A stretch of DNA of 64,000 nt from Burkholderia sp. IMCC1007 (GCF_027257875.1 NZ_JAPVQY010000009.1:46119-110118), one strand, 5' to 3'. Positions 25,521-34,490 are shown, counted from the first letter of the stretch. The notes: generated by a model not told the origin, from the sequence alone. Made by a program: numbers and translations.

Positions 25521-25859
25521 ATGGTTGACACACTGCGATTCATGCCCTACAGTGCCCCTACATTCAGCATCCGGACCACCGACGTCTTCGACGCGTGGTT
25601 CGCCGGGCTGCCCGACCGTGTCGCGAGGCGCCGCATCCAGGCGCGCATCGACCGCCTGTCGATGGGCAATCCGGGCGACTGGAAATCCGCCGGCGCACCC
25701 ATCGTCGAAATGCGTATCGACCACGGGCCCGGTTATCGCGTCTACTACGTGCGGCGCGGAACGATATGGGTGATCCTGCTGTGCGGCGGCGACAAGTCGA
25801 CGCAACAGGCGGATATCCGCGCCGCGCACGCGATGCTCGCGCGGCTCGACCTGGAGTGA
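25521..25859 (+). CDS. HigB/RelE-type toxin (phage Gp49-like)
   Basis: This protein of 112 residues or slightly fewer matches the HigB/Gp49 family of RelE-fold mRNA interferases: FDAWFAGLPDRVARRRIQAR, DRLSMGNPGDWK, VEMRIDHGPGYRVYYVRRG and ILLCGGDKSTQQADI. Such toxins cut mRNA on the ribosome. The antitoxin gene follows after 3 bases, giving the toxin-first order of hig modules. Two ATG codons are possible (25521 and 25542), and neither has a ribosome site. Family members usually begin only a few residues before FDAW, which favours the shorter form. Confidence 0.85.
   Translation: MVDTLRFMPYSAPTFSIRTTDVFDAWFAGLPDRVARRRIQARIDRLSMGNPGDWKSAGAPIVEMRIDHGPGYRVYYVRRGTIWVILLCGGDKSTQQADIRAAHAMLARLDLE
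25525..25553 (+). promoter_or_regulatory. Near-consensus sigma70 promoter overlapping the start of the toxin frame
   Basis: TTGACA (25525-25530) and TACAGT (25548-25553) are spaced by exactly 17 bases. The predicted transcript would start near 25560, downstream of both candidate ATG codons of the HigB-like gene (25521 and 25542). Either the promoter is fortuitous or the toxin start is further in. Confidence 0.45.
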
Positions 25860-25862
25860 CGG

Positions 25863-26162
25863 ATGGACAAGATCAAGACCCGGCCGTGGGATTCGGCCGA
25901 ACACCTGAAAACCGACGACGACATGGCCGAGTACTTCGACGCGTGCCTGCGGGAAGCCGGCGACGATCCGGCCTTCATCGCGCATGCGCTCGGCGTGATC
26001 GCCCGTGCACGCGGCATGTCACAGGTCGCGCGCGACGCGGGCCTGTCGCGCGAAGGGCTGTACAAGGCGCTGTCGCACGACGGCAATCCGAGCTTCGGCA
26101 CGATCCTGAAGGTCATCAAGGCACTCGGCCTGCAACTGCACGGCACCAAGGCGCACGCGTGA
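25863..26162 (+). CDS. HigA-type antitoxin (XRE/Cro-like DNA-binding)
   Basis: The 99-residue protein is typical of the putative addiction-module antitoxins that pair with Gp49-like toxins. An N-terminal part (WDSAEHLKTDDDMAEYFDAC) may wrap the toxin, and a helix-turn-helix (ARGMSQVARDAGLSREGLYKALS, then GNPSFGTILKVIKALGLQL) should bind the module's own promoter. It starts 3 bases after the toxin stop codon. It probably neutralises the toxin and represses the pair. Confidence 0.87.
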   Translation: MDKIKTRPWDSAEHLKTDDDMAEYFDACLREAGDDPAFIAHALGVIARARGMSQVARDAGLSREGLYKALSHDGNPSFGTILKVIKALGLQLHGTKAHA

Positions 26163-26210
26163 TCCGGCCGCACGCGGCGGTGTGCCGCCGGCGCCATGTG
26201 CGCGGCCGCA

Positions 26211-27497
26211 TCAATGCAACCATGCGCCGGCCCAGCGCGGCACCAGCGACACCAGATACAGCCCGAGCCCGATCAGCCCGCCGACCAGCGTGCCGTTGAT
26301 GCGGATGTACTGCAGATCCTTGCCGATGTTCAGTTCGATCTGCCGCGACATCTCGCGCCCATCCCAGTTGCGCACCGTGTCGCGGATGTGGCGCATCAGG
26401 AAATCGGCGAAATCGGGCGCCACCTCGTGCACGGCCTTCTCGATGTGCTCGTTCAGCGATGCGCGCAGCGCCGGGCTTTCCGCGAGCCGTGCACCGAGCC
26501 AGCCGCCGAGCGTCGCGGCCTGCCGGTGCAGCGCCGAATCGGGGCGTGCGAGATCGGCCTTCAGCCATGCGCGCAACTGGTCCCACAGATCGCGCACATA
26601 CTCGTTGAACGCGTCGCCGTCGCGAATGTAGCGCTTGATCTCGTCGCCTTTCGCGATGAACGCGGGATCGTGCTTCAGCCGCTCCGTCAGCCGCACGACG
26701 GTGCGATCGAAGCGCTGCCGCAGTTCGTGCTCCGGATCGTCGGCCACGCCCTCGAGCACGCGGCTCACCGCGCTTGCCAGCATGCGTGCGCCGTTCTCGC
26801 CGAACCACTGCGTCGGCATGATCTTCTCGATCTTCGGATACTGCGTCTTCAACCATTCGACGATGAAGCCCGCGATCACCTCGCGGTTCTCCTCCTTGTC
26901 GAGCACGTCGACCACCTGTTCGATCGCGTCGTCGAGCAGCGCCTGGTGGCGGCCGTCCTTCGTCAGCGTATCGAGGATCGCGCCGGCCGATTGCGACAGG
27001 TCGACCCGGTCGATCACCGCGCGGAACGCGTCGTGCACGAACGACTGGATCCGCGCGTCGTCGGTCATGTCGAGCGCGAAGCTCATCAGTTTCGTCACGT
27101 AGCTGCCGAGCGCGTCGGTGTTCGCCGGCTCGCCGAGCCACGCGCCGAGCTTCCGCGCGGGATCGTGCTGGCGGATCTGCGCGGCGAGCGCGTCCGGGCC
27201 GAGAAATTTCTCGCGCACGAACACCGCGAGATTGTCGGCGATCTTGTCCTTGTTCTTCGGGATGATTTCGGTGTGGCGCGACACGAACGGGATCGGCACG
27301 CGGCGGAACAGCGCGACGACCGCGAACCAGTCGGCGAGCGCGCCGACCATCGCGGCCTCGGCCACCGCCTTGAAACCGTCGACCCACGGGTCGCGCGGCA
27401 GCAGGATCGTCGTGACGAACACCGCGACGGCGGCGAGCAGCAGCCACAGCGCGCGGCGCTTGCTTCGTTTCAGTTCGAGGGCTTTGTCTGGCGTCAT
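26211..27497 (-). CDS. DUF445 family inner-membrane protein
   Basis: This 428-residue protein resembles E. coli YjiN and other DUF445 members. A first membrane segment lies at about 16-34 (LWLLLAAVAVFVTTILL), followed by the conserved VAEAAMVGALADWFAVVALFRR; a long helical soluble part runs from about 80 to 395, and a terminal membrane segment at about 402-420 (GTLVGGLIGLGLYLVSLV). The function of the family is not established. It is transcribed alone and convergently with the HigA gene, with only 48 bases between stops. Confidence 0.88.
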   Translation of the reverse strand: MTPDKALELKRSKRRALWLLLAAVAVFVTTILLPRDPWVDGFKAVAEAAMVGALADWFAVVALFRRVPIPFVSRHTEIIPKNKDKIADNLAVFVREKFLGPDALAAQIRQHDPARKLGAWLGEPANTDALGSYVTKLMSFALDMTDDARIQSFVHDAFRAVIDRVDLSQSAGAILDTLTKDGRHQALLDDAIEQVVDVLDKEENREVIAGFIVEWLKTQYPKIEKIMPTQWFGENGARMLASAVSRVLEGVADDPEHELRQRFDRTVVRLTERLKHDPAFIAKGDEIKRYIRDGDAFNEYVRDLWDQLRAWLKADLARPDSALHRQAATLGGWLGARLAESPALRASLNEHIEKAVHEVAPDFADFLMRHIRDTVRNWDGREMSRQIELNIGKDLQYIRINGTLVGGLIGLGLYLVSLVPRWAGAWLH

Positions 27498-27815
27498 GGG
27501 TGACCGGTGAGGCGAACGATGCCGCCAATATGCACCGAGTCGGCGGCCGCCGCCACATACCCGGCCCCGTTTAACGGGCCACCCGACTTCGCCGCCGATC
27601 GATGGAGCGGGCCATGCGTTTCACCATGCGTCCGGCCGGCCTCCACGCTCGCCCTCCCCGCCGGACGACCGTCCCGACACCGCGAACCGCCCGCTCAGCC
27701 GCGCCGGCCGGGCTGTCTCTCAATGTCGCGTTTACCCGGATAGCACGACGCCATCGCGTCCGCTCAGACTGTATTCACATTTCGAGACACTGTCTCTCAT
27801 ACAGAGACGAACATC
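27498..27815. other. 318-bp divergent intergenic region before the IclR gene
   Basis: No gene is supported. It holds repeated GAGAC/GTCTC half-sites close to the IclR start (separate entry). The sequence TGTCTCTCA occurs at both 27714-27722 and 27791-27799. Confidence 0.5.
27784..27808. promoter_or_regulatory. Overlapping inverted repeats, candidate IclR-type operator
   Basis: GAGAC-ACT-GTCTC (27784-27796) and GTCTCT-CATAC-AGAGAC (27792-27808) overlap, giving three alternating half-sites just upstream of the IclR ATG at 27816. Palindromic repeats at this position usually mark autoregulation. Confidence 0.55.
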
Positions 27816-28556
27816 ATGCTCAAGACACTCAGCAGCGCACTGCAACTGATGCAGTACTTCACCGCCCAACAGGCCGCATGGGGCGTCCGCGAACTCGCGA
27901 AGGAAAGCGGCGTGCATCACGCCATCGTCCATCGCGTGCTCGCGACGTTCGCGGCCGAGGGCTATCTCGTGCAGGACGATGCGGGCCGCTACGCGCTCGG
28001 CCTGCGCTGGTTCGAAATGGGCGAGATCGTGCGGCGCTCGCTGTCGCCGTCGCAGATCGTCGAGCCCGCGCTGCACCGGCTCGCACAGCAAAGCGGCGAG
28101 ACGGTGTTCCTGTCGCTGCTCGACGGCTACGAGGGGCTGTGCCTCGACATCGCGCACGGCGATCAGCAGTTGCGCTTCTCGATCGAGGAAGGCCAGCGCT
28201 TCGCGCTGCACGCAGGCGCGCACGGCAAGGCGATCCTCGCGTTCCAGCCCGATTCGATGCGTGACGAAGTCTTCGCGCGGGCGACGAAGGCCGGCCAGGC
28301 GCTCGACCGCGCGGCCATCGAGGCGCGCCTCGACGTGATCCGCGAGAACGGCTGGGCCTACACGCGCGAAGAAGCCGCCACCGGCGTTGCAGGCCTGGCC
28401 GTGCCGCTCACGGCGAAGGGCAGCCGCTCGGTCGCCGGGTCGCTCGCGATCTCGGGGCCGATGCAGCGCCTCGACGAATCGGCCGTGCCGCGCCTGCTCG
28501 ATGCGTTGCACGACGCGCGCCGCAAGATCGAAAGCGTGCTCAGCCTGATGCGCTGA
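27816..28556 (+). CDS. IclR family transcriptional regulator
   Basis: This 246-residue regulator has an N-terminal winged helix (about 1-65: LSSALQLMQYFTAQQ, WGVRELAKESGVHHAIVHRVL, DAGRYALGLRWFEMG) and a C-terminal effector domain (about 80-245: GETVFLSLLDGYEGLCLD, LHAGAHGKAILAF, GWAYTREEAATGVAGLAVPL). IclR proteins respond to small acids or catabolic intermediates. It lies 80 bases upstream of the OPT transporter gene on the same strand and very likely controls the OPT-aminotransferase-PepE-porin-DUF1177 operon. Confidence 0.9.
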   Translation: MLKTLSSALQLMQYFTAQQAAWGVRELAKESGVHHAIVHRVLATFAAEGYLVQDDAGRYALGLRWFEMGEIVRRSLSPSQIVEPALHRLAQQSGETVFLSLLDGYEGLCLDIAHGDQQLRFSIEEGQRFALHAGAHGKAILAFQPDSMRDEVFARATKAGQALDRAAIEARLDVIRENGWAYTREEAATGVAGLAVPLTAKGSRSVAGSLAISGPMQRLDESAVPRLLDALHDARRKIESVLSLMR

Positions 28557-28636
28557 CCGCCGCGGCGACCAACGGGGCCGTCGCCGCCCCGCCCCGACAC
28601 ACCAGAACAAGCCACAGGCATCAAGAGGAGATACCC

Positions 28637-30256
28637 ATGAACGCCCTGCACGACGCGCAGGCCGGCACCCCCGCCGTGCCCGCCGCCCCTTCCGGCGCCC
28701 CGCGCGTCCGTTTCGCCGAACCCGTGCTGCTGATCGTATCGGTCGTCCTTTCCGTGCTCGGCGCGATCATCGGCATGCAGCTGATCGTGTCGCTCGGCAT
28801 TTCGGCGAACACGTCGATCATCGGCGCGCTGATCGCGATCGTGTTCTCGCGCATCCCGCTCGAACTCACGCGGCGCTTCCGCGTGCTCGAACGCCAGAAC
28901 CTCGTGCAGACGGCGATTTCGTCCGCCACGTTCGGCGCGGCGAACTCGCTGATGATCCCGATCGGCGTGCCGTACGCGATGGGCATGCCCGAGCTCGCAA
29001 CGCCGATGCTGATCGGCGCGCTCGCCGCGATGCTGGTCGACGGCACGATGCTGTATCTCTTGTTCGGCAGCCGGATCTTCCCCGCCACCGGCAGCTGGCC
29101 GTCCGGCGTCGCGACCGCCGAAGCGATCTGGGCCGGCGACCGCGGCGGCCGCAAGGCCGCGTTCCTCGGGATCGGCGTCGCGGTCGGCGTCGCCGGCGCG
29201 TGGCTCGGCATTCCGATGTCCGCGTTCGGCGCCGCGTTCCTCGGCAACCTGGCTGCGCTGACGATGTTCGGCTTCGGTCTGCTGATCCGCGGCTACTCGG
29301 TCGCGTTGACGGGCGTCGACATCGCGAAGGCGTATATCCCGCACGGCGTGATGATCGGCGCGGGCATCGTCGCGATGCTGCAGGTGTCGTCCGAAATCCG
29401 CCGTGCGCGCCGCGCGCCGGTCGACGAAGCGGGCACCGGCGACGTGTCGCCGCTGCGCGCGGGCCGCATTCTCGGCCTCGGCTACGTCGTCTACATGCTG
29501 ATCGCGCTCGTGATCGTCGGCTGCACCGGCGGCTTCTCGGAGATGTCGACCGGCATGCTGATCGTGTTCGTGCTGTATGCGGCGTTCGCGGCGTACATCC
29601 ACGAGCTGATCGTCGGCATCGCCGCCATGCACTCGGGCTGGTTTCCGGCGTTCGCGGTCGCGCTGATCACGCTGACGATCGGCATCCTGATCGGCTTCCC
29701 GGCACCCGCGCTCGCGGTACTGGTCGGCTTCTCGGCCGCGACGGGCCCGGCATTCGCCGACATGGGCTACGACCTGAAGACCGGCTTCATGTTGCGCGGC
29801 TCCGGCCAGGATCCGGCGCTCGAAATGGCCGGCCGCCGCCAGCAGTTCCTCGCGGCCACGCTCGGCTTCGTCGTCGCGGGGATCGTGGTCGTGCTGTTTC
29901 ACCACGGCTTCTTCAGCCGCGACATGCTGCCGCCCGTCGATCGCGTCTATGCGGCGTCGATCAAGGCCGGTTCGTCGTGGGACATCGCGCGCGACCTCGC
30001 GATCTGGGCCGTGCCCGGTGCGCTGCTGCAGTGGCTCGGCGGCGCGAAGCGCCAGCTCGGCGTGCTGCTGTCGACCGGCATGCTGCTCACGTCGCCGCTC
30101 GCGGGCTTCGCCGTGCTGATCGGCCTCGCGATCCGCTTCGTCGTGCTGCGCACGCGCGGCGAACGCGACATCGCCGAGATGAGCGCGTTCGCGGGCGGCG
30201 TGATCGCCGGCGATGCGCTCTTCAGCTTCACGCGCTCGCTCATCAAGCTCAAGTAA
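28637..30256 (+). CDS. OPT family oligopeptide-type transporter
   Basis: The 539-residue protein is highly hydrophobic with about fourteen membrane segments. It shows OPT/YSL features such as SSATFGAANSLMIPIGVPYAMGM, FGSRIFPATGSWPSGVATAEAIWAG and the repeated GIPMSAFGAAFLGN-like segments. OPT proteins take up peptides or metal-chelating peptides using the proton gradient. AGGAG lies 7 bases upstream of the ATG. It is the first structural gene of the operon behind the IclR gene, followed after 24 bases by an aminotransferase-type gene. The substrate is inferred to be a peptide from the peptidase downstream. Confidence 0.87.
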   Translation: MNALHDAQAGTPAVPAAPSGAPRVRFAEPVLLIVSVVLSVLGAIIGMQLIVSLGISANTSIIGALIAIVFSRIPLELTRRFRVLERQNLVQTAISSATFGAANSLMIPIGVPYAMGMPELATPMLIGALAAMLVDGTMLYLLFGSRIFPATGSWPSGVATAEAIWAGDRGGRKAAFLGIGVAVGVAGAWLGIPMSAFGAAFLGNLAALTMFGFGLLIRGYSVALTGVDIAKAYIPHGVMIGAGIVAMLQVSSEIRRARRAPVDEAGTGDVSPLRAGRILGLGYVVYMLIALVIVGCTGGFSEMSTGMLIVFVLYAAFAAYIHELIVGIAAMHSGWFPAFAVALITLTIGILIGFPAPALAVLVGFSAATGPAFADMGYDLKTGFMLRGSGQDPALEMAGRRQQFLAATLGFVVAGIVVVLFHHGFFSRDMLPPVDRVYAASIKAGSSWDIARDLAIWAVPGALLQWLGGAKRQLGVLLSTGMLLTSPLAGFAVLIGLAIRFVVLRTRGERDIAEMSAFAGGVIAGDALFSFTRSLIKLK

Positions 30257-30280
30257 TCCGTTTCACCGACAGGACTCCAG

Positions 30281-31465
30281 ATGGACATCACTGCAATTCG
30301 CGCCGATACGCCGCTGACGGCATCGACGATCTATCTCGACACGGCCGCCGCGTCGCTGCCGCCCGAGCCCGTGCTCGATACCGTCAACGACTATCTGCGC
30401 GATACCGGCCGCATCGGGATCTACCTGCCCGCGTTCCGAAAGACGACCTATGCGCGCGTCGATGCCGTGCGCACGCAGCTCGCGGCATTCCTCGGCGCGC
30501 AGGCCGACGAGATCGCATTCACGAAGAACGCGACCGAAGCGATCTCGCTCATCGCGCAAGGTCTGCGCTGGCAGCCGGGCGACGAAGTGCTCGTCGCCGA
30601 CACCGAAATGCTCAGCAACCTGCTGCCATGGAAGCGGCTCGAAGCGACGCGCGGCATCGTCGTGAAGATGATCGCGGCGAACGGCGAAGGGCTGCTCGCG
30701 CCGGACGCGTTCGCGCAGGCGATCACGCCGCGCACGCGCCTCATCACCTTCTCGCACGTGCCGAACTCGTCGGGCGCGCTGCAGGACGCCGCGGCACTGT
30801 GCGCGGTCGCGCGTACCCGCGGTGTGCTGACGCTCGTCAACGCGTCGCAAACCATCGGGATGGTCGCCACGGACGTGCGCACGCTCGACTGCGACTTCCT
30901 CGCGGGCTGCGGCCGCAAGGCGCTGCGCGCGACGGAAGGCTCGGGCTTCCTTTATGTGCGGCGCGCGTGCATCGACACGCTCGAACCGGTGCTCGCCGGG
31001 TGGTGGAACGGCACGTACGATCGCGCGAGCGGCGCGTTGTCGTTCGTCGCCGGCGCGAAGCGTTTCGAGGCCGGCTGCCCGATCGTGCCGGCGATCCTCG
31101 GCCTGGGCGCCGCGCTCGACTATGCGCAACGTATCGGCATCGCGCGGATCGAAGCGCGCGTGCGCGAGCTGACGGCCCATGCGGTCGCCACCTTCTCGAC
31201 GCTGCCCGGCTTCGAGCTGTACGGCCCGCGCGATGCCGCGCAACGCATCGGCATCGTGCCGTTCAATCTGCGCGGCATCGATCCCGCGACGATCGTCGCG
31301 GCGCTCGAGGCGCAGCACTGCATCATCGAGGCCGGCAACTTCATGGCCGATGCGATCCTCGCGCGCTATGGCGTGTCGACGATGGCGCGCGTGTCGCTGC
31401 ACTATTTCAATACCCGCGAAGAAATCGACCGCGTCGCCGAACTGATCCGCGCGGCGGCCCGCTGA
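30281..31465 (+). CDS. Class V aminotransferase family protein (NifS/isopenicillin-epimerase-like)
   Basis: This 394-residue, PLP-dependent fold-type I enzyme begins with the substrate-site motif IYLDTAAASLPPEPV, then KNATEAISLIAQG and LITFSHVPNSSGALQ; the Schiff-base lysine is in GCGRKALRATEGSGFLYV. The sequence is like the aminotransferase class V branch (epimerases, lyases, desulfurases) rather than true cysteine desulfurases, since the Cys-loop of those enzymes is not evident. It stands between a peptide transporter and peptidase E, so it probably processes an amino acid or modified residue freed from the peptide. Confidence 0.85.
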   Translation: MDITAIRADTPLTASTIYLDTAAASLPPEPVLDTVNDYLRDTGRIGIYLPAFRKTTYARVDAVRTQLAAFLGAQADEIAFTKNATEAISLIAQGLRWQPGDEVLVADTEMLSNLLPWKRLEATRGIVVKMIAANGEGLLAPDAFAQAITPRTRLITFSHVPNSSGALQDAAALCAVARTRGVLTLVNASQTIGMVATDVRTLDCDFLAGCGRKALRATEGSGFLYVRRACIDTLEPVLAGWWNGTYDRASGALSFVAGAKRFEAGCPIVPAILGLGAALDYAQRIGIARIEARVRELTAHAVATFSTLPGFELYGPRDAAQRIGIVPFNLRGIDPATIVAALEAQHCIIEAGNFMADAILARYGVSTMARVSLHYFNTREEIDRVAELIRAAAR

Positions 31466-31495
31466 CCCCACCCGACAACCGACACAGGAGCCACC

Positions 31496-32251
31496 ATGAA
31501 TCAACGCTTTCTGCTGATGAGCAGTTCCCGCAAGGACGCACTCGGCTATCTCGAACACGCGACCGAACAGATCCACGCGCTGTTCCGCCACGAAGCACGC
31601 AAGATCGTGTTCGTGCCGTATGCCGGCGTGTCGTTCAGCTTCGACACGTACGAAGGCATCGTGAAGCCGGTGTTCGAGAAGCTCGGCTATGCGCTCGAAT
31701 CGCTGCATCACAGCACCGACCCGCGCAACACGATCGAGAACGCCGACGCGATCGCGGTGGGCGGCGGCAATACGTTTGCGCTCCTCAAGCGCATGTACGA
31801 CGCGAACATCGTCGATGCGATCCGTGCCCGTGTGCATGCAGGGGTGCCGTACGTCGGCTGGAGCGCGGGCAGCAATGTCGCGTGCCCGACGATCCGCACG
31901 ACCAACGACATGCCGATCGTGCAGCCGCCGACGCTGCGCGCGCTCGGCCTCGTGCCGTTTCAGATCAACCCGCACTTCATCAGCGGCAAGCCGGTCGGCC
32001 ACAACGGCGAGAGCCGCGAGGAGCGGCTCGGCGAATTCCTCGACATCAACGCGCCCGAACAGGTGTTCGCGCTGCCCGAAGGCTCGGCGCTGCTCGCCGA
32101 CGGCACGACGGGCACCGTGCTCGGCGAGCGCGGCGCGCTGCAATTCGCGAGCAAGACCGACGTGCGCACGCTCGCGGAAAACGCGACCTTCCCGCTCGCG
32201 TCGATCACGGGCCCGGTCGGCATCGACCAGTGGCCCGCGTTCCGGCAATAA
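31496..32251 (+). CDS. pepE: Peptidase E-like (alpha-aspartyl dipeptidase, family S51)
   Basis: This 251-residue peptidase of the S51 family resembles PepE, which cuts dipeptides with N-terminal aspartate. It shows FVPYAGVSFSFDTYEG, AIAVGGGNTFALLKRMYD, the nucleophile elbow GWSAGSNVACPTIRTTNDMPI, and the histidine-containing FQINPHFISG. The serine and histidine of the active site are both present. AGGAG lies 5 bases upstream of the ATG. Position after an OPT transporter supports breakdown of imported dipeptides. Cyanophycinase-like activity is a less likely alternative. Confidence 0.88.
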   Translation: MNQRFLLMSSSRKDALGYLEHATEQIHALFRHEARKIVFVPYAGVSFSFDTYEGIVKPVFEKLGYALESLHHSTDPRNTIENADAIAVGGGNTFALLKRMYDANIVDAIRARVHAGVPYVGWSAGSNVACPTIRTTNDMPIVQPPTLRALGLVPFQINPHFISGKPVGHNGESREERLGEFLDINAPEQVFALPEGSALLADGTTGTVLGERGALQFASKTDVRTLAENATFPLASITGPVGIDQWPAFRQ

Positions 32252-32305
32252 GCGCCGGGTACCCATTTTAAAAAAACCGTCCCATATCGGTTAGGAGACC
32301 TTTTC

Positions 32306-33451
32306 ATGAAGAAGCAGCTTGCCGGACTCGCGCTGTTGGCCGGCGCGACGGGCGTCGCGCATGCCCAGTCCACCGTGACGCTCTATGGCGTCATCGACGT
32401 CGCGATCGGTTACCAGACCCACACCAACGCGGCGGGAGACCGGACGATCGGCCTGCAACAGGGCAACGAGGGCTTCCTGTCCGGAAGCCGCTTCGGGTTG
32501 AAGGGCAACGAGGCGCTCGGCGACGGCTGGAAGGCCGGCTTCACGCTGGAGAACGGCTTTCTCGCGAACAACGGCAAGCTGGATCAGCAGGGCCAGCTGT
32601 TCGGCAGGCAGGCATTCGTGAAGCTCGGCCACGAGCGCTGGGGCGAGCTTGCGCTCGGCCGGCAGTACACCACCGGCAACACGATGCTGTACTACGTCGA
32701 TCCGCTCGGCGTCGGCGCCGCACCGACCAATTCGTGGCAGGTCTACCTGGTCGGCCAGCGCTACGACAACGCGCTCAGCTATACCGGCACCTACGGGCCG
32801 ATGCAGGTGATCGCCGAGTATGCGTTTGGCGGGATCGCCGGCGCGACGCGCGCACGTTCGTCGATGTCGCTCGGCGTCAAGTACGAAGCGGAGCCGGTGA
32901 CGTTGATCGGCGATGCGCAGCAGACTCGCGACACGCAAAGCCGTCGCGCGCGGATCTATCTCGCCGGTGCGAAAGCCGCGCTCGGCAGCGTGAACCTGTT
33001 CGCGAACTACCTGCACAGCGATCGCGACGCAGGCTTCGACTCATCGAACGGCGGCACGGACACCGCGTCGATCACAAGCATGGCGTCCGGCGCGCCGAGC
33101 GCTGCCGTCACGATCAACTCGGTATTCGCGTCGCATCGCCGTGACGATTTCTTCACGGTCGGCGCGAACTGGCGTGCGACGCCCGTGTGGAACTTCGTCG
33201 TCGCCGGGATGCACGACCGGACGCTCGCCGACGGCTTCAACGGTGCACGCAGCACCGTATACGGCGTCGCCGACTACAGCCTCAGCAAGCGTACCGACGT
33301 GTATGTCGCGACCTCGTACGAATGGACGCGTGGCGGCTGGTCGGGCCTGTTCGGCAATACGACGACCAACGCGGCAGCCGCGAACGGCGCCGCACTCAAC
33401 GGCCGCAACGAGCAGCTGTCCGTGCTGCTCGGCCTGCGGCACTTCTTCTGA
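32306..33451 (+). CDS. Gram-negative general porin (OmpC/OpcP family)
   Basis: The 381-residue outer-membrane porin has a signal peptide of about 20 residues (MKKQLAGLALLAGATGVAHA, cut before QSTVTLYG). The mature protein has the betaproteobacterial porin start STVTLYGVIDVAIGY, the SRFGLKGNEALGDGWKAGFTLENGF segment pattern, the constriction-loop region GRQYTTGNTMLYYV, and a C-terminal aromatic residue (LLGLRHFF). It forms a 16-strand trimeric channel by family. As part of this operon it probably lets the peptide substrate through the outer membrane. AGGAG lies 8 bases upstream. Confidence 0.92.
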   Translation: MKKQLAGLALLAGATGVAHAQSTVTLYGVIDVAIGYQTHTNAAGDRTIGLQQGNEGFLSGSRFGLKGNEALGDGWKAGFTLENGFLANNGKLDQQGQLFGRQAFVKLGHERWGELALGRQYTTGNTMLYYVDPLGVGAAPTNSWQVYLVGQRYDNALSYTGTYGPMQVIAEYAFGGIAGATRARSSMSLGVKYEAEPVTLIGDAQQTRDTQSRRARIYLAGAKAALGSVNLFANYLHSDRDAGFDSSNGGTDTASITSMASGAPSAAVTINSVFASHRRDDFFTVGANWRATPVWNFVVAGMHDRTLADGFNGARSTVYGVADYSLSKRTDVYVATSYEWTRGGWSGLFGNTTTNAAAANGAALNGRNEQLSVLLGLRHFF

Positions 33452-33530
33452 CCCACCGCGGATTCGACCGATGCTGCCCGCGACGCGGCGCACGACCGGC
33501 GCATCGGCAACCTGAATCAAGAGGCATTCG

Positions 33531-34490
33531 ATGGCACTGAAACAGACCCTCGTCATTTTCGACGCGCTCGACGGCGCGACCGTCAACGGGCAGCACATCG
33601 CCGCGCTGTTCGCGCCGTACGCGCCGCACGGCGTGACGGTCGAGGTCACCACGGTCAATAACGAACCGCCGGAAGACACGACGAAGACGACCGACTTCAT
33701 CACGATCGTGATCCCCGGCTCGCGCGGCAAGAAGGCAGGCGGCGACGCGCGCACGCTCGGCATCGTCGGCCGCAACGGCGCGATCGGCGCGCGGCCCGCG
33801 AAGTTCGGGATGGTGTCGGACGCGGACGGCCCGATCGGCTCGCTCGCGGCCGCGCTGAAGCTCGCCCAGATGAAGGCGAACGGTGACGTGCTGCCCGGCG
33901 ACGTGATCGTCACGACGCACCTGTCGACCGACGTGTCGATGAGCGAGAACAACGGCGTGCCGTTCATGGGGATGCCGGTTTCGTCGGCCACGATGAACCG
34001 CTACGAAGTGACGCCCGACATGGACGCGATCCTGTCGCTCGATGCATCGAAGGGCAACCGGATCGTCAAGCAGCGCGGCTTCGCACTGTCGCCGACCGCG
34101 ATGCAGGGCTACATCCTGCGGATGGCGCCCGACCTCGTGTCGATCATGGAATCGACGACCGGCATGCCGGCCGTCACGTTCCCGATCTCGCTGCAGGACA
34201 TCACGCCGTACGACAACGGGCTGTCGCACTTCAACAGCATCATGCAGCCGCACGTCGGCACGGACAAACCGGTGGTCGGCGTCGCGATCACCGCGCGCGC
34301 GGTCGTGGGCGGCAGCGATTCGAGCGCGAGTCACGAAGTCGATCTGGCCGAAGCGGTGCGCTTCTCGGTCGAAGTCGCGAAGCGCTACACGGCGGGGACT
34401 TGCGAGTTCTACGACGCGAACGAGTGGCGCAAGATCCGCGACGCATATCCGGACCTGAGCGTGTTCCAGGGGTACGGCAAGGCGGCCTGA
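33531..34490 (+). CDS. DUF1177 family protein
   Basis: This 319-residue soluble protein is recognised as DUF1177, a family with no established function. Visible features are TLVIFDALDGATVNGQHIAALF at the start, FITIVIPGSRGKKAGG, VIVTTHLSTDVSMSENNGVPFMGMP, and LSHFNSIMQPHVGTDKPVVGVAITARAVVGGSDSSASHE. Conserved His, Asp and Glu residues in the last two segments could bind a metal. It closes an operon with an OPT transporter, PepE and an aminotransferase-type enzyme, so a role in hydrolysis or salvage of a peptide-like substrate is the best guess. AGAGG lies 6 bases upstream of its ATG. Confidence 0.82.
   Translation: MALKQTLVIFDALDGATVNGQHIAALFAPYAPHGVTVEVTTVNNEPPEDTTKTTDFITIVIPGSRGKKAGGDARTLGIVGRNGAIGARPAKFGMVSDADGPIGSLAAALKLAQMKANGDVLPGDVIVTTHLSTDVSMSENNGVPFMGMPVSSATMNRYEVTPDMDAILSLDASKGNRIVKQRGFALSPTAMQGYILRMAPDLVSIMESTTGMPAVTFPISLQDITPYDNGLSHFNSIMQPHVGTDKPVVGVAITARAVVGGSDSSASHEVDLAEAVRFSVEVAKRYTAGTCEFYDANEWRKIRDAYPDLSVFQGYGKAA

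Noticed and set aside
29200-32271. 1023-codon plus-strand open frame across OPT, aminotransferase and PepE genes
   Set aside because: It is a shifted frame of three recognised genes with good ribosome sites; its product is low-complexity Arg/Ala-rich sequence.
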